Under the pieces are notes generated by a model, which did not search any database, had not been told where the DNA came from, and worked only from the letters and a program-made list of their open reading frames with translations. Below, piece by piece: positions 39,985-49,045 of a stretch of DNA of 64,000 nucleotides (positions are counted from its first letter, which is position 1; each line of letters begins with the position of its first letter). This stretch comes from Paenibacillus polymyxa (GTDB lineage Bacteria > Bacillota > Bacilli > Paenibacillales > Paenibacillaceae), in NCBI RefSeq assembly GCF_018614975.1, contig NZ_JAGGNR010000002.1, positions 1-64,000 of the forward strand, read 5' to 3'. Made by a program: the position numbers and the translations under genes.

Positions 39985-41265
39985 TTACAAATAGTTCATT
40001 GGATTGACCGCCGTACCATTATCTCGTACTTCAAAGTGCAAGTGAGGTCCAGTAGAGTTCCCTGTATTTCCTGACTCAGCAATGGTATCACCTTTGCTCA
40101 CAGTGTCCCCCTTGCTGACTTTGAATCCACCTTCACGCAAGTGACCATATAACGTCCATAGTCCACCACCGTGATCCACAATAACCGTATAGCCATAGCC
40201 GCTATACCATTCAGCCATAATCACGATCCCTCCTGAGGCCGCGTGTACAGAGGTTCCCACAGGAACAGCGAAATCAACACCAGCATGCATTTTACCCACT
40301 ACACCCGTAATTGGATGGGTACGGGGGCCGAATGGAGAAGAAATACGTCCGCCAGATACCGGTCTTGAGAAGATACCATTACCGGATGAGTACGTGACCT
40401 CACTACTGCTATCCGAACTCACTCTGGTTGGCGCCTTGGCTGCAGCTTTCGCCCGGACTGCTGCCGCGGCTTTTGCTTTGGCTGCAGCTGCAGCCTGTTG
40501 TTCACGCAATTTATTTTTCTCTTGAAGAAGTGCCGAACGTTTGCTGGCAATCTGCATTAATACATCTTCCTGCTCTTGTGTCAGCTCTTCTGACTCTTCA
40601 ATTTTAGCATCATATGAAGCGAGAAGCACTTGCTTTTCCGCTTCTTTTTCATTCAATTGGGACTTGCGCTGTTTCTTCTGTGCATACAGACTCTTGGCTT
40701 CTGCATATTGCACATCCAGTTCTGCCTTTTTGTCCACAACCAGTTGCTTGTCCGCTTTGTGTTCATCCAGCAGATGCTGATCCTGATCCACGATTGTTTT
40801 GAGTGAATCCGCACGGGTTAGAAAGTCAGTGAAGCTCGTAGAGGACAACAATACATCCAGATAGGATACAGCACCGTCCGTATACATCAGACGCACGCGT
40901 GACTCCAACAATTTTTCCCTTGCAACAATGCGTTCTTCTGCCGCTTGCAGATCTTTTTTCGTTGTACGGAGATCTTCCTCCGTGTTCTCGATCTGCAAGG
41001 ATACACTGGCCAGTTCATCACTAACGACATTGATCTGTTCCATGACAACCTTCAGATAAGCGTTGGTTTTGTTCTTGTAATGCTGTGCTTCCTTTTTGTT
41101 GGAAGCCGCTTTTTTTTGCTCCTGCTTGGCAGAAGCCGCCTTGCTCTCCAGTTGCTGAATCTGTTGGTCAATATCGCTGATGCTGCTCTTGGCATACCCG
41201 TCAGAAGGTTGAAGCGTCATACCGGCCAATAACGTAAAGGCCAGCAGCGAAGCGGTTTTTTTCAA
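39985..41265 (-). CDS. Exported coiled-coil murein endopeptidase (M23, EnvC/CwlO-like)
   Basis: 426 aa from the TTG at 41265 (MKKTASLLAFTLLAG), which follows GGGGGATC and gives a clean signal peptide ending DGYA; the frame is open 13 codons further. Residues about 25-245 are a long coiled coil rich in Lys, Glu and Gln; then an Ala-rich linker and an M23 (LytM) domain with the metal ligands in HAGVDFAVP and the final HLHFEV. FtsEX normally controls such a coiled-coil hydrolase, and the gene lies directly after ftsX, so control by FtsEX is likely. Confidence 0.88.
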   Translation of the reverse strand: MKKTASLLAFTLLAGMTLQPSDGYAKSSISDIDQQIQQLESKAASAKQEQKKAASNKKEAQHYKNKTNAYLKVVMEQINVVSDELASVSLQIENTEEDLRTTKKDLQAAEERIVAREKLLESRVRLMYTDGAVSYLDVLLSSTSFTDFLTRADSLKTIVDQDQHLLDEHKADKQLVVDKKAELDVQYAEAKSLYAQKKQRKSQLNEKEAEKQVLLASYDAKIEESEELTQEQEDVLMQIASKRSALLQEKNKLREQQAAAAAKAKAAAAVRAKAAAKAPTRVSSDSSSEVTYSSGNGIFSRPVSGGRISSPFGPRTHPITGVVGKMHAGVDFAVPVGTSVHAASGGIVIMAEWYSGYGYTVIVDHGGGLWTLYGHLREGGFKVSKGDTVSKGDTIAESGNTGNSTGPHLHFEVRDNGTAVNPMNYL

Positions 41266-41451
41266 AATGATGATCCCCCATCCTATGATTTCACAAGAAA
41301 GCAACCTGCACAGGTGGTGAACAGCATGTTCTTTGCTTTCTTCAATCTTAAAAGACTCCGTCTTTCTTACATATCGTCAAACAGCGTCCATGAATGAACC
41401 TGCTTTACCATTCTTTCGACATATTCTGCAATTCGATCGATGAAAACAAAA

Positions 41452-42369
41452 TTAAACGTTGAGTGATTTCCGAATGGACAGTGTACTTCCCAAAATACCT
41501 ACCAGCACACCGAGTCCGATCAACAGTGTTCCAAACAGCAACCAGATTTCGCCGAGCGGAATCAAGTTAAGCATCTGCATGAAGACATCCTGACCAATTG
41601 TGTTCATCAACTGGCTGTATCCAACAAACAGCACCCCAACCGTAATAACCGAGCCAATAAATCCAATGAGTGCACCTTCAATAAAGAAAGGCCAGCGAAT
41701 AAAGGTATTGGTTGCACCAACGAGCTTCATAATACCGATCTCCCGGCGACGGGCCAGAATCGTTACGCGAATCGTATTCGAGATCAGGAACATGGACATC
41801 AGAGCCAGTCCCCCGACAAAAATAAATCCAATGTTACGAACAAGCTTCGTAAATTTGAACAACACTTCCACCGTTTCCTTGCCGTAGTTCACTTTCATGA
41901 TCGGCTTCTCCGGGTGTTTTTCGTTCAAAGCTTCGATTTTTTGCGCCACAAAAGTGACGGTTTCCGGTTCAATGACCTCAACTTCAATGGTCTCCGGCAG
42001 TGGGTTGTTGTCCACATCGAAACCGCTAAGCACGTTATCTGCACTCTCTCCAAGACGCTCACGGAACTCCTTGAGTCCTTCTTCCTTGGAAACAAAACGG
42101 ATCTCACTTACTTCTGGCATCGCGCTGATTTCTTGCTCCAGTGTGTTACGAAGGTTCTCGTCCACATTCAATTCGAGGAACGCGCTGATCTCCACCTGGC
42201 TATCAACCTGATTCGCCATGGAATTTACATTGAGCACCAGCAACATGAACACACCAAGAATCAGCAGCGACACAATAATGGACATGATGGAGGCTACAGA
42301 CATCCAGCCGTTGCGGAATACGTTTTTGAATCCCTCCCGTATATGGCGCAAGAGAGTACTAAAATTCAT
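41452..42369 (-). CDS. ftsX: Cell division ABC transporter permease FtsX
   Basis: 305 aa. Four membrane helices (about 25-48, 178-200, 230-250, 275-297) with a large external loop of about 120 residues between the first two, as in FtsX. With FtsE it forms an ATPase complex that activates peptidoglycan hydrolases from across the membrane. Its start overlaps the end of ftsE by 11 nt. Confidence 0.95.
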   Translation of the reverse strand: MNFSTLLRHIREGFKNVFRNGWMSVASIMSIIVSLLILGVFMLLVLNVNSMANQVDSQVEISAFLELNVDENLRNTLEQEISAMPEVSEIRFVSKEEGLKEFRERLGESADNVLSGFDVDNNPLPETIEVEVIEPETVTFVAQKIEALNEKHPEKPIMKVNYGKETVEVLFKFTKLVRNIGFIFVGGLALMSMFLISNTIRVTILARRREIGIMKLVGATNTFIRWPFFIEGALIGFIGSVITVGVLFVGYSQLMNTIGQDVFMQMLNLIPLGEIWLLFGTLLIGLGVLVGILGSTLSIRKSLNV

Positions 42370-43045
42370 AACCGTATTCCCCTCTCATCTGATCCCGTAC
42401 AATTTGTCCACGTTCAATGGCGATTACCCGTTTACGCATCGTATTCACGATATCTTTGTTATGGGTAGCCATAACAATGGTTGTTCCCCGGAAATTAATC
42501 TCATCCAGCAGCTGCATAATACCCCATGACGTCTCCGGATCGAGGTTACCTGTAGGCTCGTCTGCGATAATAACCGATGGGTTATTGACGATAGCCCGTG
42601 CAATGGCAATACGCTGCTGTTCTCCACCCGAGAGCTGTGAAGGTTCGCGATTTGCCTTACTCCGCAGTCCCACTAGATCAAGCACTTCCATCACTCGTTT
42701 CTTGATATGACGCTTCGGTGCTTCAATAACTTCCATCGCAAATGCCACATTCTCAAATGCTGTCATCCGTGGCAGCAGACGAAAATCCTGGAACACAACG
42801 CCGATGTTACGGCGCACATAAGGAATCTTTCTTGGCTTCAACTTACCAATATTAAATCCGTTAATGGATATTTGTCCTTTGGTCGGAACTTCTTCTCTGT
42901 ACATCAATTTCATAAATGTCGATTTACCTGCGCCGGACGGACCGACGATATAGACAAATTCATTGCGGTCGATCTTCACCGACACCCCTTGTAATGCGTG
43001 GGTCCCATTGGCGTAGGTCTTCCACACGTCCTGCATTTCTATCAC
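42359..43045 (-). CDS. ftsE: Cell division ATP-binding protein FtsE
   Basis: 228 aa from the GTG at 43045, which follows AGGAAGTGA by 5 nt and gives the usual MIEMQDVWKTY start; an ATG seven codons upstream overlaps that site. Walker A GPSGAGKST, signature LSGGEQQRI, Walker B VIIADEPTGNLD and H-loop ATHNKDI are present. It powers FtsX. First gene of ftsE-ftsX-(M23 peptidase), with a possible WalR box upstream at 43190. Confidence 0.96.
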   Translation of the reverse strand: MIEMQDVWKTYANGTHALQGVSVKIDRNEFVYIVGPSGAGKSTFMKLMYREEVPTKGQISINGFNIGKLKPRKIPYVRRNIGVVFQDFRLLPRMTAFENVAFAMEVIEAPKRHIKKRVMEVLDLVGLRSKANREPSQLSGGEQQRIAIARAIVNNPSVIIADEPTGNLDPETSWGIMQLLDEINFRGTTIVMATHNKDIVNTMRKRVIAIERGQIVRDQMRGEYGYEF

Positions 43046-43189
43046 ATCATCACTTCCTGCTCGCATAGTTAGCCATTATCATTTCGACACAATCCCGGCA
43101 TTTCCTTTAAAAAGACCTGAATTTCATCAGGAAAAAATCCACTTCATCCCTAATTCGTTGGTGAAGCATGGATTCATATGAAGTTTATT

Positions 43190-43206
43190 GTAACAAATTT
43201 GTTACC
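43190..43206 (+). promoter_or_regulatory. WalR-type binding site candidate
   Basis: TGTAAC-AAATT-TGTTAC fits the WalR consensus TGTWAH-N5-TGTWAH at every fixed position. The sequence also contains the 16-bp perfect palindrome GTAACAAATTTGTTAC. It lies 145 nt upstream of ftsE and 94 nt upstream of the vanW-like gene, both wall-related. A further TGTTAC half-site occurs at about 43256-43261. Binding is inferred from the motif alone. Confidence 0.5.
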
Positions 43207-43299
43207 TATTGAGTACCCGAAAGTTTTCCTGCATTGGATCATATATATAGAAAGTGTTACAAAGTCGGGAACATCAGAAGTATAAAGGAGCGTACGGTT

Positions 43300-44733
43300 A
43301 TGAAAAAAATACATTTGACGGTCATTATTCTATTCTCTATCCTCTTGATCGGCTCCGCATCTTATGGATTGCTGTATATGTATGTGAACCAGCCTGCCCT
43401 GCCCAAAGATGTTCAAGTTGGCGGCATGCTGGTGGAGGGGAAGAATCGCAAAAACGTATTACATGAATTGAATGAACAGATCCAAAGGCTGGAAGACTGG
43501 CCTGTCACCTTTGAAGTGACTGAACCTAACCCCCAGACGATGTCGTATACCGCAGCTCAGGCGGGCGTAAGCTACAACGTTAACAGCTTTGAATCCGCGA
43601 TACAGCAGCTAGAGAAAGGTAACCTGTGGGAACGCGCTTACGCACGTTATCATTTTCCAGAAGAGTTCTCTCTCGATATGACCTACGACTTACGACTACT
43701 CCAAGAACATCTCAGCCCTGCCTGGGAAAAAGAAACCTTCGGTACACCTGCAAACGCCGTTCGCCGCATTACCGCAAGTGACCAAGTCCAGTATATCCCG
43801 GAAAAGGGTGTCCGCCGCATTGATTGGGATACACTCACAAGTCTCATTCAGACGAAGCTGCATCGGGATTTCAGTGTGCTGAACCCGGATGAGAAACCCG
43901 ACCCATTGCTGATCCAGGTACCACTGTATACGCTGAAGCCCGAAGTAACCCTTGATTCGCTACGCCAGGAAGGCATTGACCGAAAGATCATCCAGTTCTC
44001 CACGGGTCTGGGCAATAGTAGTGAAGGACGGATACATAATGTCAGCGCAGCGGCGGAAGCGATTAACGGTATGATTCTGCCACCGGATGCCACATTCGAT
44101 TATGAGAAGGTCGTCCGTAAAGCTGAAAAGGATTATGGGTTTCGTGAAGCTCCGGTCATTGTCAATGGAAGACTGACCCCCGGAATTGGCGGGGGAATCT
44201 GCCAGGTATCCAGTACGGTGTATAACGCAGCGTTATTGACGGGTCTTGATATTATTGAGCGTCGCAACCACTCCCTGCCGGTCAAATATTTACCGAAAGG
44301 ACTGGATGCCACCTTTGCCTCGGGAGCCATCAACTTTCGCTTCAAGAATAATACTGGAAAATCCTTACTCATTCATGCAGAGGTGAAGAACCATCAATTG
44401 ATGGTGAAATTTTTCGGCACATTCCCGGAGAATGTCAGCTATGCACTTGAATCTCGCACTATTGAAACATTAAGTGTTCCGGTAAAGTATGTGTCCAGTA
44501 CTGTACTGCCTGATGGTGCTCAGCAGGTGTTGCAAGACGGACAGCCTGGATATATTGTCGAGACGGTACGAACCAAGAAGCTGGACGGCAAAGTGGTCGA
44601 ATCCAAAACGATTACACGGGACACGTACAAAGCCCAGAATCGCCTGATTGCCCGCTCCGGTCATAGCAGCCTGCCTGATCCGCAAGGGCCTTCTGTGGTC
44701 GAGGACGGGATTAGCGATACGAAACAGCCTTAG
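43300..44733 (+). CDS. VanW-family exported protein
   Basis: 477 aa from the ATG at 43300, which follows AAAGGAG by 9 nt. N-terminal membrane anchor (residues 4-26), a region like the putative peptidoglycan-binding YkuD-associated fold (PKDVQVGGMLVEGKNRKNVL), then the VanW domain with PGIGGGICQVSSTVYNAALL and FASGAINFRFKN. VanW proteins accompany some vancomycin-resistance clusters and wall genes, but their activity is not known. Divergent from ftsE; ends at the terminator at 44764. Confidence 0.88.
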   Translation: MKKIHLTVIILFSILLIGSASYGLLYMYVNQPALPKDVQVGGMLVEGKNRKNVLHELNEQIQRLEDWPVTFEVTEPNPQTMSYTAAQAGVSYNVNSFESAIQQLEKGNLWERAYARYHFPEEFSLDMTYDLRLLQEHLSPAWEKETFGTPANAVRRITASDQVQYIPEKGVRRIDWDTLTSLIQTKLHRDFSVLNPDEKPDPLLIQVPLYTLKPEVTLDSLRQEGIDRKIIQFSTGLGNSSEGRIHNVSAAAEAINGMILPPDATFDYEKVVRKAEKDYGFREAPVIVNGRLTPGIGGGICQVSSTVYNAALLTGLDIIERRNHSLPVKYLPKGLDATFASGAINFRFKNNTGKSLLIHAEVKNHQLMVKFFGTFPENVSYALESRTIETLSVPVKYVSSTVLPDGAQQVLQDGQPGYIVETVRTKKLDGKVVESKTITRDTYKAQNRLIARSGHSSLPDPQGPSVVEDGISDTKQP

Positions 44734-44763
44734 GTTCTATGTTCGAAGCCAACGAAAACAAAA

Positions 44764-44807
44764 AGACACACTTCCCGTCCCTTTGAGGGTACAGGAGAAG
44801 TGTGTCT
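44764..44807. terminator. Bidirectional terminator between vanW-like gene and DHA2 transporter
   Basis: Perfect 11-bp stem AGACACACTTC / GAAGTGTGTCT; on the minus strand TTTTTGTTTT follows. Confidence 0.8.
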
Positions 44808-44877
44808 GTACATGTTTTGGATAAGTTATTCGAGTTTTCAATAAACTACAATTAGTTGTATTGCCCTAGCGTACGGT

Positions 44878-46430
44878 TTAGTGACCGCCGGTGTATTCGC
44901 CTTGCTCTTCGCCTACGACCATCTTCTCTTTTCCCATGAAGAAGGAAGCGACCAACGCGAGTGCAGCCGGAATCACAGCCCAGGCAAATAACTGCACGAT
45001 GGAAGAGGACAGGGCATGTGTGATGGTATCCAGCACCTGAGGCGGAATCGCCTGTCTGAGTTCTGGTGAGAGCAACGCATGTGGATCGGTCAGATCCACT
45101 CCCTGTGGCACGCCCCCGCTGAAGCACCACCTGCTTCCGCAGCTGAACCAGCGAGGGCGTCATTCATTTTACGCGTAAATACCTGACTCTGTACGATACC
45201 AAAGATCGTAATGCCCATCGTCATGCCGAGGGACCGCAAAAAGTTAAGCGTGGAGCTTGCTGCTCCGCGTCTTTGCGGTTCAAAGGCGTTCATGGCTGCA
45301 TTGCTGAGTACAGAGAACGAAGCACCGACACCCAGACCAACCATCACCATGTAGATACGTATCGTCCAGAGGGAAGAATTCTCATCCAGTGTAGTCAGCA
45401 ATCCAAGTCCAATGACAAGTAAGGCTAACGTAGGGATCATGATATTACGATACTTGATTTTGGTCATCAGCACCCCGCCCAGGGACGCCGTCACAACGGA
45501 CCCAAGCATCATTGGCAGCAGCACAAGACCAGAGTTGGTCGCTTTACCACCGAGTACCCCCTGTATGAAGATTGGAATGTACACAGATGCTGTAATGAAC
45601 GCCGCACCACTGAACATACCAATAACGTTACTGGACCAGTAGACCCGGTTGCGGAACATGCCGAAGGAGATGATTGGTTCTTTGGCTTTGGTTTCTGCAA
45701 AAAGGAAGAGCAGCGCTAATGCTACAAATCCGGCAAACAAGCCAAGAATCTGCCACGAACCCCAGGCAAATGTTTTGCCGCCCAGTTCCAGACCAAAGAT
45801 CAGGCACACAACAGCACCGATCAGCGTTACAGCACCCAGCCAGTCGATCTGTTGGGATTGATGCTGATGAGACTCTTTGTAGAAGAACGCAATAAACACA
45901 AATGCAATCAAGCCTAGCGGCAGGTTGATATAAAATACCCATTCCCATGTCGCATACTGGGTAATGTAAGCACCGAGCAGAGGTCCGAATACGCTGGACA
46001 GGCCAAAGACTGCTCCAAACAATCCGCCCAGTTTACCGCGTGATTCTGGTGCAACGACATCAAACATGATCGTAAAGGCAATCGGCACCAGGGCCCCCGC
46101 ACCAATACCTTGAATCGCTCTGTACATCGTCAATTCCACAATAGACGTTGCCGTTCCGCACAGCGCTGAGCCAAGCATAAATACAATAATACCAAATACA
46201 AAAAACTTCTTCCGTCCATACATATCAGATAGCTTACCGAATATCGGCATCCCTGCCATCTCAGCCACCATGTACGCGGAGGTAACCCAGACGAACTTGT
46301 CGAGCCCACCCAGCTTCCCGACAATATCCCCCATAGCTGTTGCCACGATGGTATTATCCATCGAAGCCATTAGTATGCTGAGCAGTAACCCTGCCAGCAC
46401 CAATCCAATACTGTTTTTACGTGCAACCAT
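44878..46430 (-). pseudogene. DHA2-family multidrug efflux transporter, frameshifted near the C-terminus
   Basis: An EmrB/QacA-type MFS exporter of about 515 aa. From the ATG at 46430 (GGAGAG upstream) the first frame carries 13 helices and motifs such as GKLSDMYGRKKFF, then runs into a premature stop at 45090 (GGASAGACHREWI). The correct C-terminus continues in the next frame from GVPQGVDLTDPHALLSPELR and includes the last helix, ending at 44878. Adding one G to the GGGGG run near 45112-45116 restores a single frame. Either a real inactivating deletion, a phase-variable homopolymer, or a sequencing error. Even if broken, 13 of 14 helices remain. Confidence 0.85.
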
Positions 46431-46502
46431 TGTACTCAATCTCTCCATTCACGCTCTATTCATATGACTGAATTAGTTTATCCGAAAAGAAGTTTTCGTT
46501 AA

Positions 46503-47150
46503 TCAGTCCAAGGACCGATTGCTTTGCAGCAAAACTTCCGATTGCGGATTAATTTGCAGAGATGAACGGTATTCCACTGTACCAATCCGGCAGCCAGGAC
46601 CGATTTTTATTTTATCGCCACGGACAATCTCGGCCTCCGTATTCTCTAATTCAATATCGTCACCTTCGATAATCTGCGCCTTGAGAATTGACTTATTCCC
46701 CGTAAACAAATCATTCAACCGGCCACTCTTCACCGAGATGATGGAACCGCCCATTTCCTTGACCTCGGATGGACCCATGATTTTGAGTGAGATGTGTTCA
46801 GCGCTGAACATCCCGGCTATCGTCAACCGTCCGTTCAGCTTGATATTTTCCGCCTGACAATCCCCTGACAGATGAAGCTCACCTACCACTTTGATATGCT
46901 CAGCTTTTGCATGCAGGCCTGATGCCTGGATTCCATTCTCAACATCGTTGCTGGACTCTCGCTCTGTCAGAGTAAGGGTTCCGGTAATTTTAATATCTGT
47001 GGATTCAAGCAATCCGTACATGACCGATGTACCCGTACATTTGAATCGATCACAAGATAGATTGTCGTTAAAAGACGCGTCCCCTACGACCTTGATCTTG
47101 CGGTACACGCCACCAGAAGAACTGCCATCACCAACGATGCTTATATCCAT
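46503..47150 (-). CDS. Bactofilin-like polymer-forming protein
   Basis: 215 aa made of short repeated beta-strand turns (IKVVGDASFNDN, IKITGTLTL, IKVVGELHLSGD, IKLNGRLTIAG), the right-handed beta-helix pattern of bactofilins. In Bacillus two such genes (yhbE, yhbF; BacE, BacF) follow yhbD and are needed for motility; this gene keeps the same place behind YhbD and bactofilin remnants. The ATG at 47150 has a poor ribosome site. A better one (AAAGGGATG) precedes an ATG at 47184 whose frame (MNNNPGRSLEK) would join this protein if one A were lost from the A7 run at 47150-47156. The present N-terminus may therefore be damaged. Confidence 0.7.
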   Translation of the reverse strand: MDISIVGDGSSSGGVYRKIKVVGDASFNDNLSCDRFKCTGTSVMYGLLESTDIKITGTLTLTERESSNDVENGIQASGLHAKAEHIKVVGELHLSGDCQAENIKLNGRLTIAGMFSAEHISLKIMGPSEVKEMGGSIISVKSGRLNDLFTGNKSILKAQIIEGDDIELENTEAEIVRGDKIKIGPGCRIGTVEYRSSLQINPQSEVLLQSNRSLD

Positions 47151-47218
47151 TTTTTTCCAATGAACGCCCAGGATTGTTATTCATGTCGATCCCATCCCTT
47201 TCTCTCCATATCCAAACT

Positions 47219-47393
47219 TTAAATCCGCTGACTGCTGCCCACCTTGGCATCCTGATCTACCTCAAGTTCACCTGAATACTCGACCAGCCTGATGTTGCAG
47301 CCGCGACCAATTAGATACACGGTGAAACTCCCCGCCTGCCGTTTGACTTATGCCCGCCACATTCAGATCATTCCACTTATTCTGCTCTTCCAT
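47219..47393 (-). pseudogene. Remnant of a second bactofilin gene (internal deletion)
   Basis: The ATG at 47393, behind a strong AAGGAGAGGATC, opens MEEQNKWNDLNVAGISQTAG, a bactofilin-like N-terminus continuing to GGEFHRVS. Directly after, in another frame, comes LIGRGCNIRLVEYSGELEVD and QDAKVGSSQRI, which aligns with the C-terminal end KIGPGCRIGTVEYRSSLQIN of the intact neighbour. About 150 central codons are gone and the join is out of frame (175 nt in all). The remnant is too short to make a functional protein. Confidence 0.75.
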
Positions 47394-47407
47394 AGATGAT
47401 CCTCTCC

Positions 47408-47910
47408 TTATCCCAATTTGAGTTTTAATTCTTCCATAAATGTTCCCATCGGCTGCCTAAAAGAACCACTTTCACACCCTTGTGAAAATAAAACTCCGTT
47501 CCTGCTATCACCAGCATGAATGAAGGAACACCCATCTTACGAATAAGCACGAGTTCACTGGGTTTGCCTGTAAAACGATAATAATGTTCGGACATCACTT
47601 CGAACAGCAACGCACCCTCTTGCCGAGTAATATCTCCGCTCATTAACAGCTTATCAAGGACGTAGAGCATCATAATCTGCTCCAAAGCATACAGCGATTG
47701 TTCTCGACCTGCTTCTTTCAATAAATCCAGCGATAATCCGTCTTTCATATTGAGAATCTTGTCAATGCGCAGTAAAATCTGATGTTTGGAAAAAAGGTCT
47801 CTTGTCCGGTGTAGGACGACTTCCGAATGAACCATTCCACTCCTGTGAGTTAATCTGTTGAACACCATATGATTCGGACATATTCTTGCAAGGTTTCCTA
47901 CAGTGGATCT
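47408..47910 (-). pseudogene. YhbD-family gene, broken by several frameshifts
   Basis: The longest open part encodes KHQILLRIDKILNMKDGLSL to about GVKVVLLG and resembles the middle and end of Bacillus YhbD. Preceding it in another frame is VEWFIRKSSYTGQETFFP, the well-conserved YhbD segment just before KHQILLRIDK; one missing base near 47790 explains the break. At the 3' end the expected MGTFMEELKLKLG stop lies in yet another frame, reached by one base near 47455. The N-terminal helix-turn-helix part is further degraded. At least three lesions make a working protein unlikely. Boundaries are approximate. Confidence 0.7.
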
Positions 47911-48047
47911 TGTTATTGCATTGGATGGGCATAACGTATAACCTGTTAAATATAGGCACTTAAAAGCCATTAGGGAGCCCAACTCCCATCTATCTCTCTA
48001 CTCAGGACAATCGGTTAATGAACTTATGAAAGGGGTTTCTTATACTC

Positions 48048-48836
48048 ATGGCACTTATTAAATGTGATTTTTACTCGGATACGCTTGGGCTGAGCACCAG
48101 CATGCATGTCATTCTGCCGCAACAAACCCACAATCAGATCGGTATGGAGAATGTGACTGGCAAAGGACTGCACCCAACCCTGTACCTGTTGCACGGTCTG
48201 TCTGATGATGATTCCATCTGGCTGCGTCGGACTTCCATCGAACGTTATGTGGCCAACCTCGGGATCGCCGTTGTTATGCCACAGGTCCACCGCAGCTTCT
48301 ATACAGATATGGTAGAAGGCGGACGTTACTGGAGCTTTATCAGTGAAGAACTCCCGGCACTTGCTCGTTCTTTCTTCCCGCTCTCAGATAAACGGGAGGA
48401 CAACTTCGTTGCCGGATTATCCATGGGTGGCTATGGGGCGTTCAAGCTGGCCCTTCGTAAACCAGATCAATACGCTGCAGCAGCAAGTTTGTCCGGAGCA
48501 CTCGATATGTCTGCACATATGGATAGAAACGCATCCTCAGCATTACAACAGACGGAGTTACAACGAATTTTCGGACCCGAGGTGGCAGGTACAGAGAACG
48601 ATCTGATCCATCTGTTAAAGGGAAATCAATCTGCCGAAAGCCCACGACCTTTGCTCTACCAATGTTGCGGAACAGAAGATTTCCTGTATGACGATAATCA
48701 AACCTTCCGTCAAGCCTGTGAACAGTCGGACTTCGAACTGACATATCAGGAAGAGCCTGGTGAACATGAGTGGGGCTACTGGGATGCGAAGATCCAGGAT
48801 GTATTGAAATGGTTGCCTTTGCCCAAGCGCGATTAG
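48048..48836 (+). CDS. Alpha/beta-hydrolase esterase (tributyrin esterase / esterase D-like)
   Basis: 262 aa. Nucleophile S125 in [29 protein letters not shown] near residues 48-61 for the oxyanion region, aspartate in GTEDFLYDD, and histidine in [10 protein letters not shown]. No signal peptide, so cytosolic. Family members hydrolyse short-chain acyl or phenolic esters or S-formylglutathione; the substrate here is open. AAAGGGG lies about 13 nt before the ATG. It faces argH across a terminator and is the first intact gene to the right of the decayed region. Confidence 0.85.
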   Translation: MALIKCDFYSDTLGLSTSMHVILPQQTHNQIGMENVTGKGLHPTLYLLHGLSDDDSIWLRRTSIERYVANLGIAVVMPQVHRSFYTDMVEGGRYWSFISEELPALARSFFPLSDKREDNFVAGLSMGGYGAFKLALRKPDQYAAAASLSGALDMSAHMDRNASSALQQTELQRIFGPEVAGTENDLIHLLKGNQSAESPRPLLYQCCGTEDFLYDDNQTFRQACEQSDFELTYQEEPGEHEWGYWDAKIQDVLKWLPLPKRD

Positions 48837-48963
48837 TAGAGCATTGTAACGTAACTTGTAATGAAGCGACTGCGTCTAATCAGACTGTACTCCGATGACA
48901 TTATGCCTTTGTTTCACTGCTGAGTGAATATATTTTGCTCACTTCGCTATAGCTGTAAAACAC

Positions 48964-49005
48964 AAAAAGCAGGCCGTTGAGAACAAGGTTCTCTGGCCTG
49001 CTTTT
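48964..49005. terminator. Terminator after argH (and the convergent esterase gene)
   Basis: Stem AAAAAGCAGGCC / GGCCTGCTTTT with an inner GAGAACAAGGTTCTC hairpin; T-runs on both strands. Confidence 0.85.
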
Positions 49006-49045
49006 AGCATTGCATATCTCGGGAAACTTATTGTATCCGTGGCAT

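Noticed and set aside
44852..45163. A separate 103-codon gene on the minus strand
   Set aside because: It is the third frame over the end of the DHA2 transporter gene and has no ribosome site or similarity.
47425..47982. An intact 185-residue gene
   Set aside because: Its first 60 residues are a wrong-frame translation; the conserved YhbD segment lies in another frame, so it is treated as a pseudogene.
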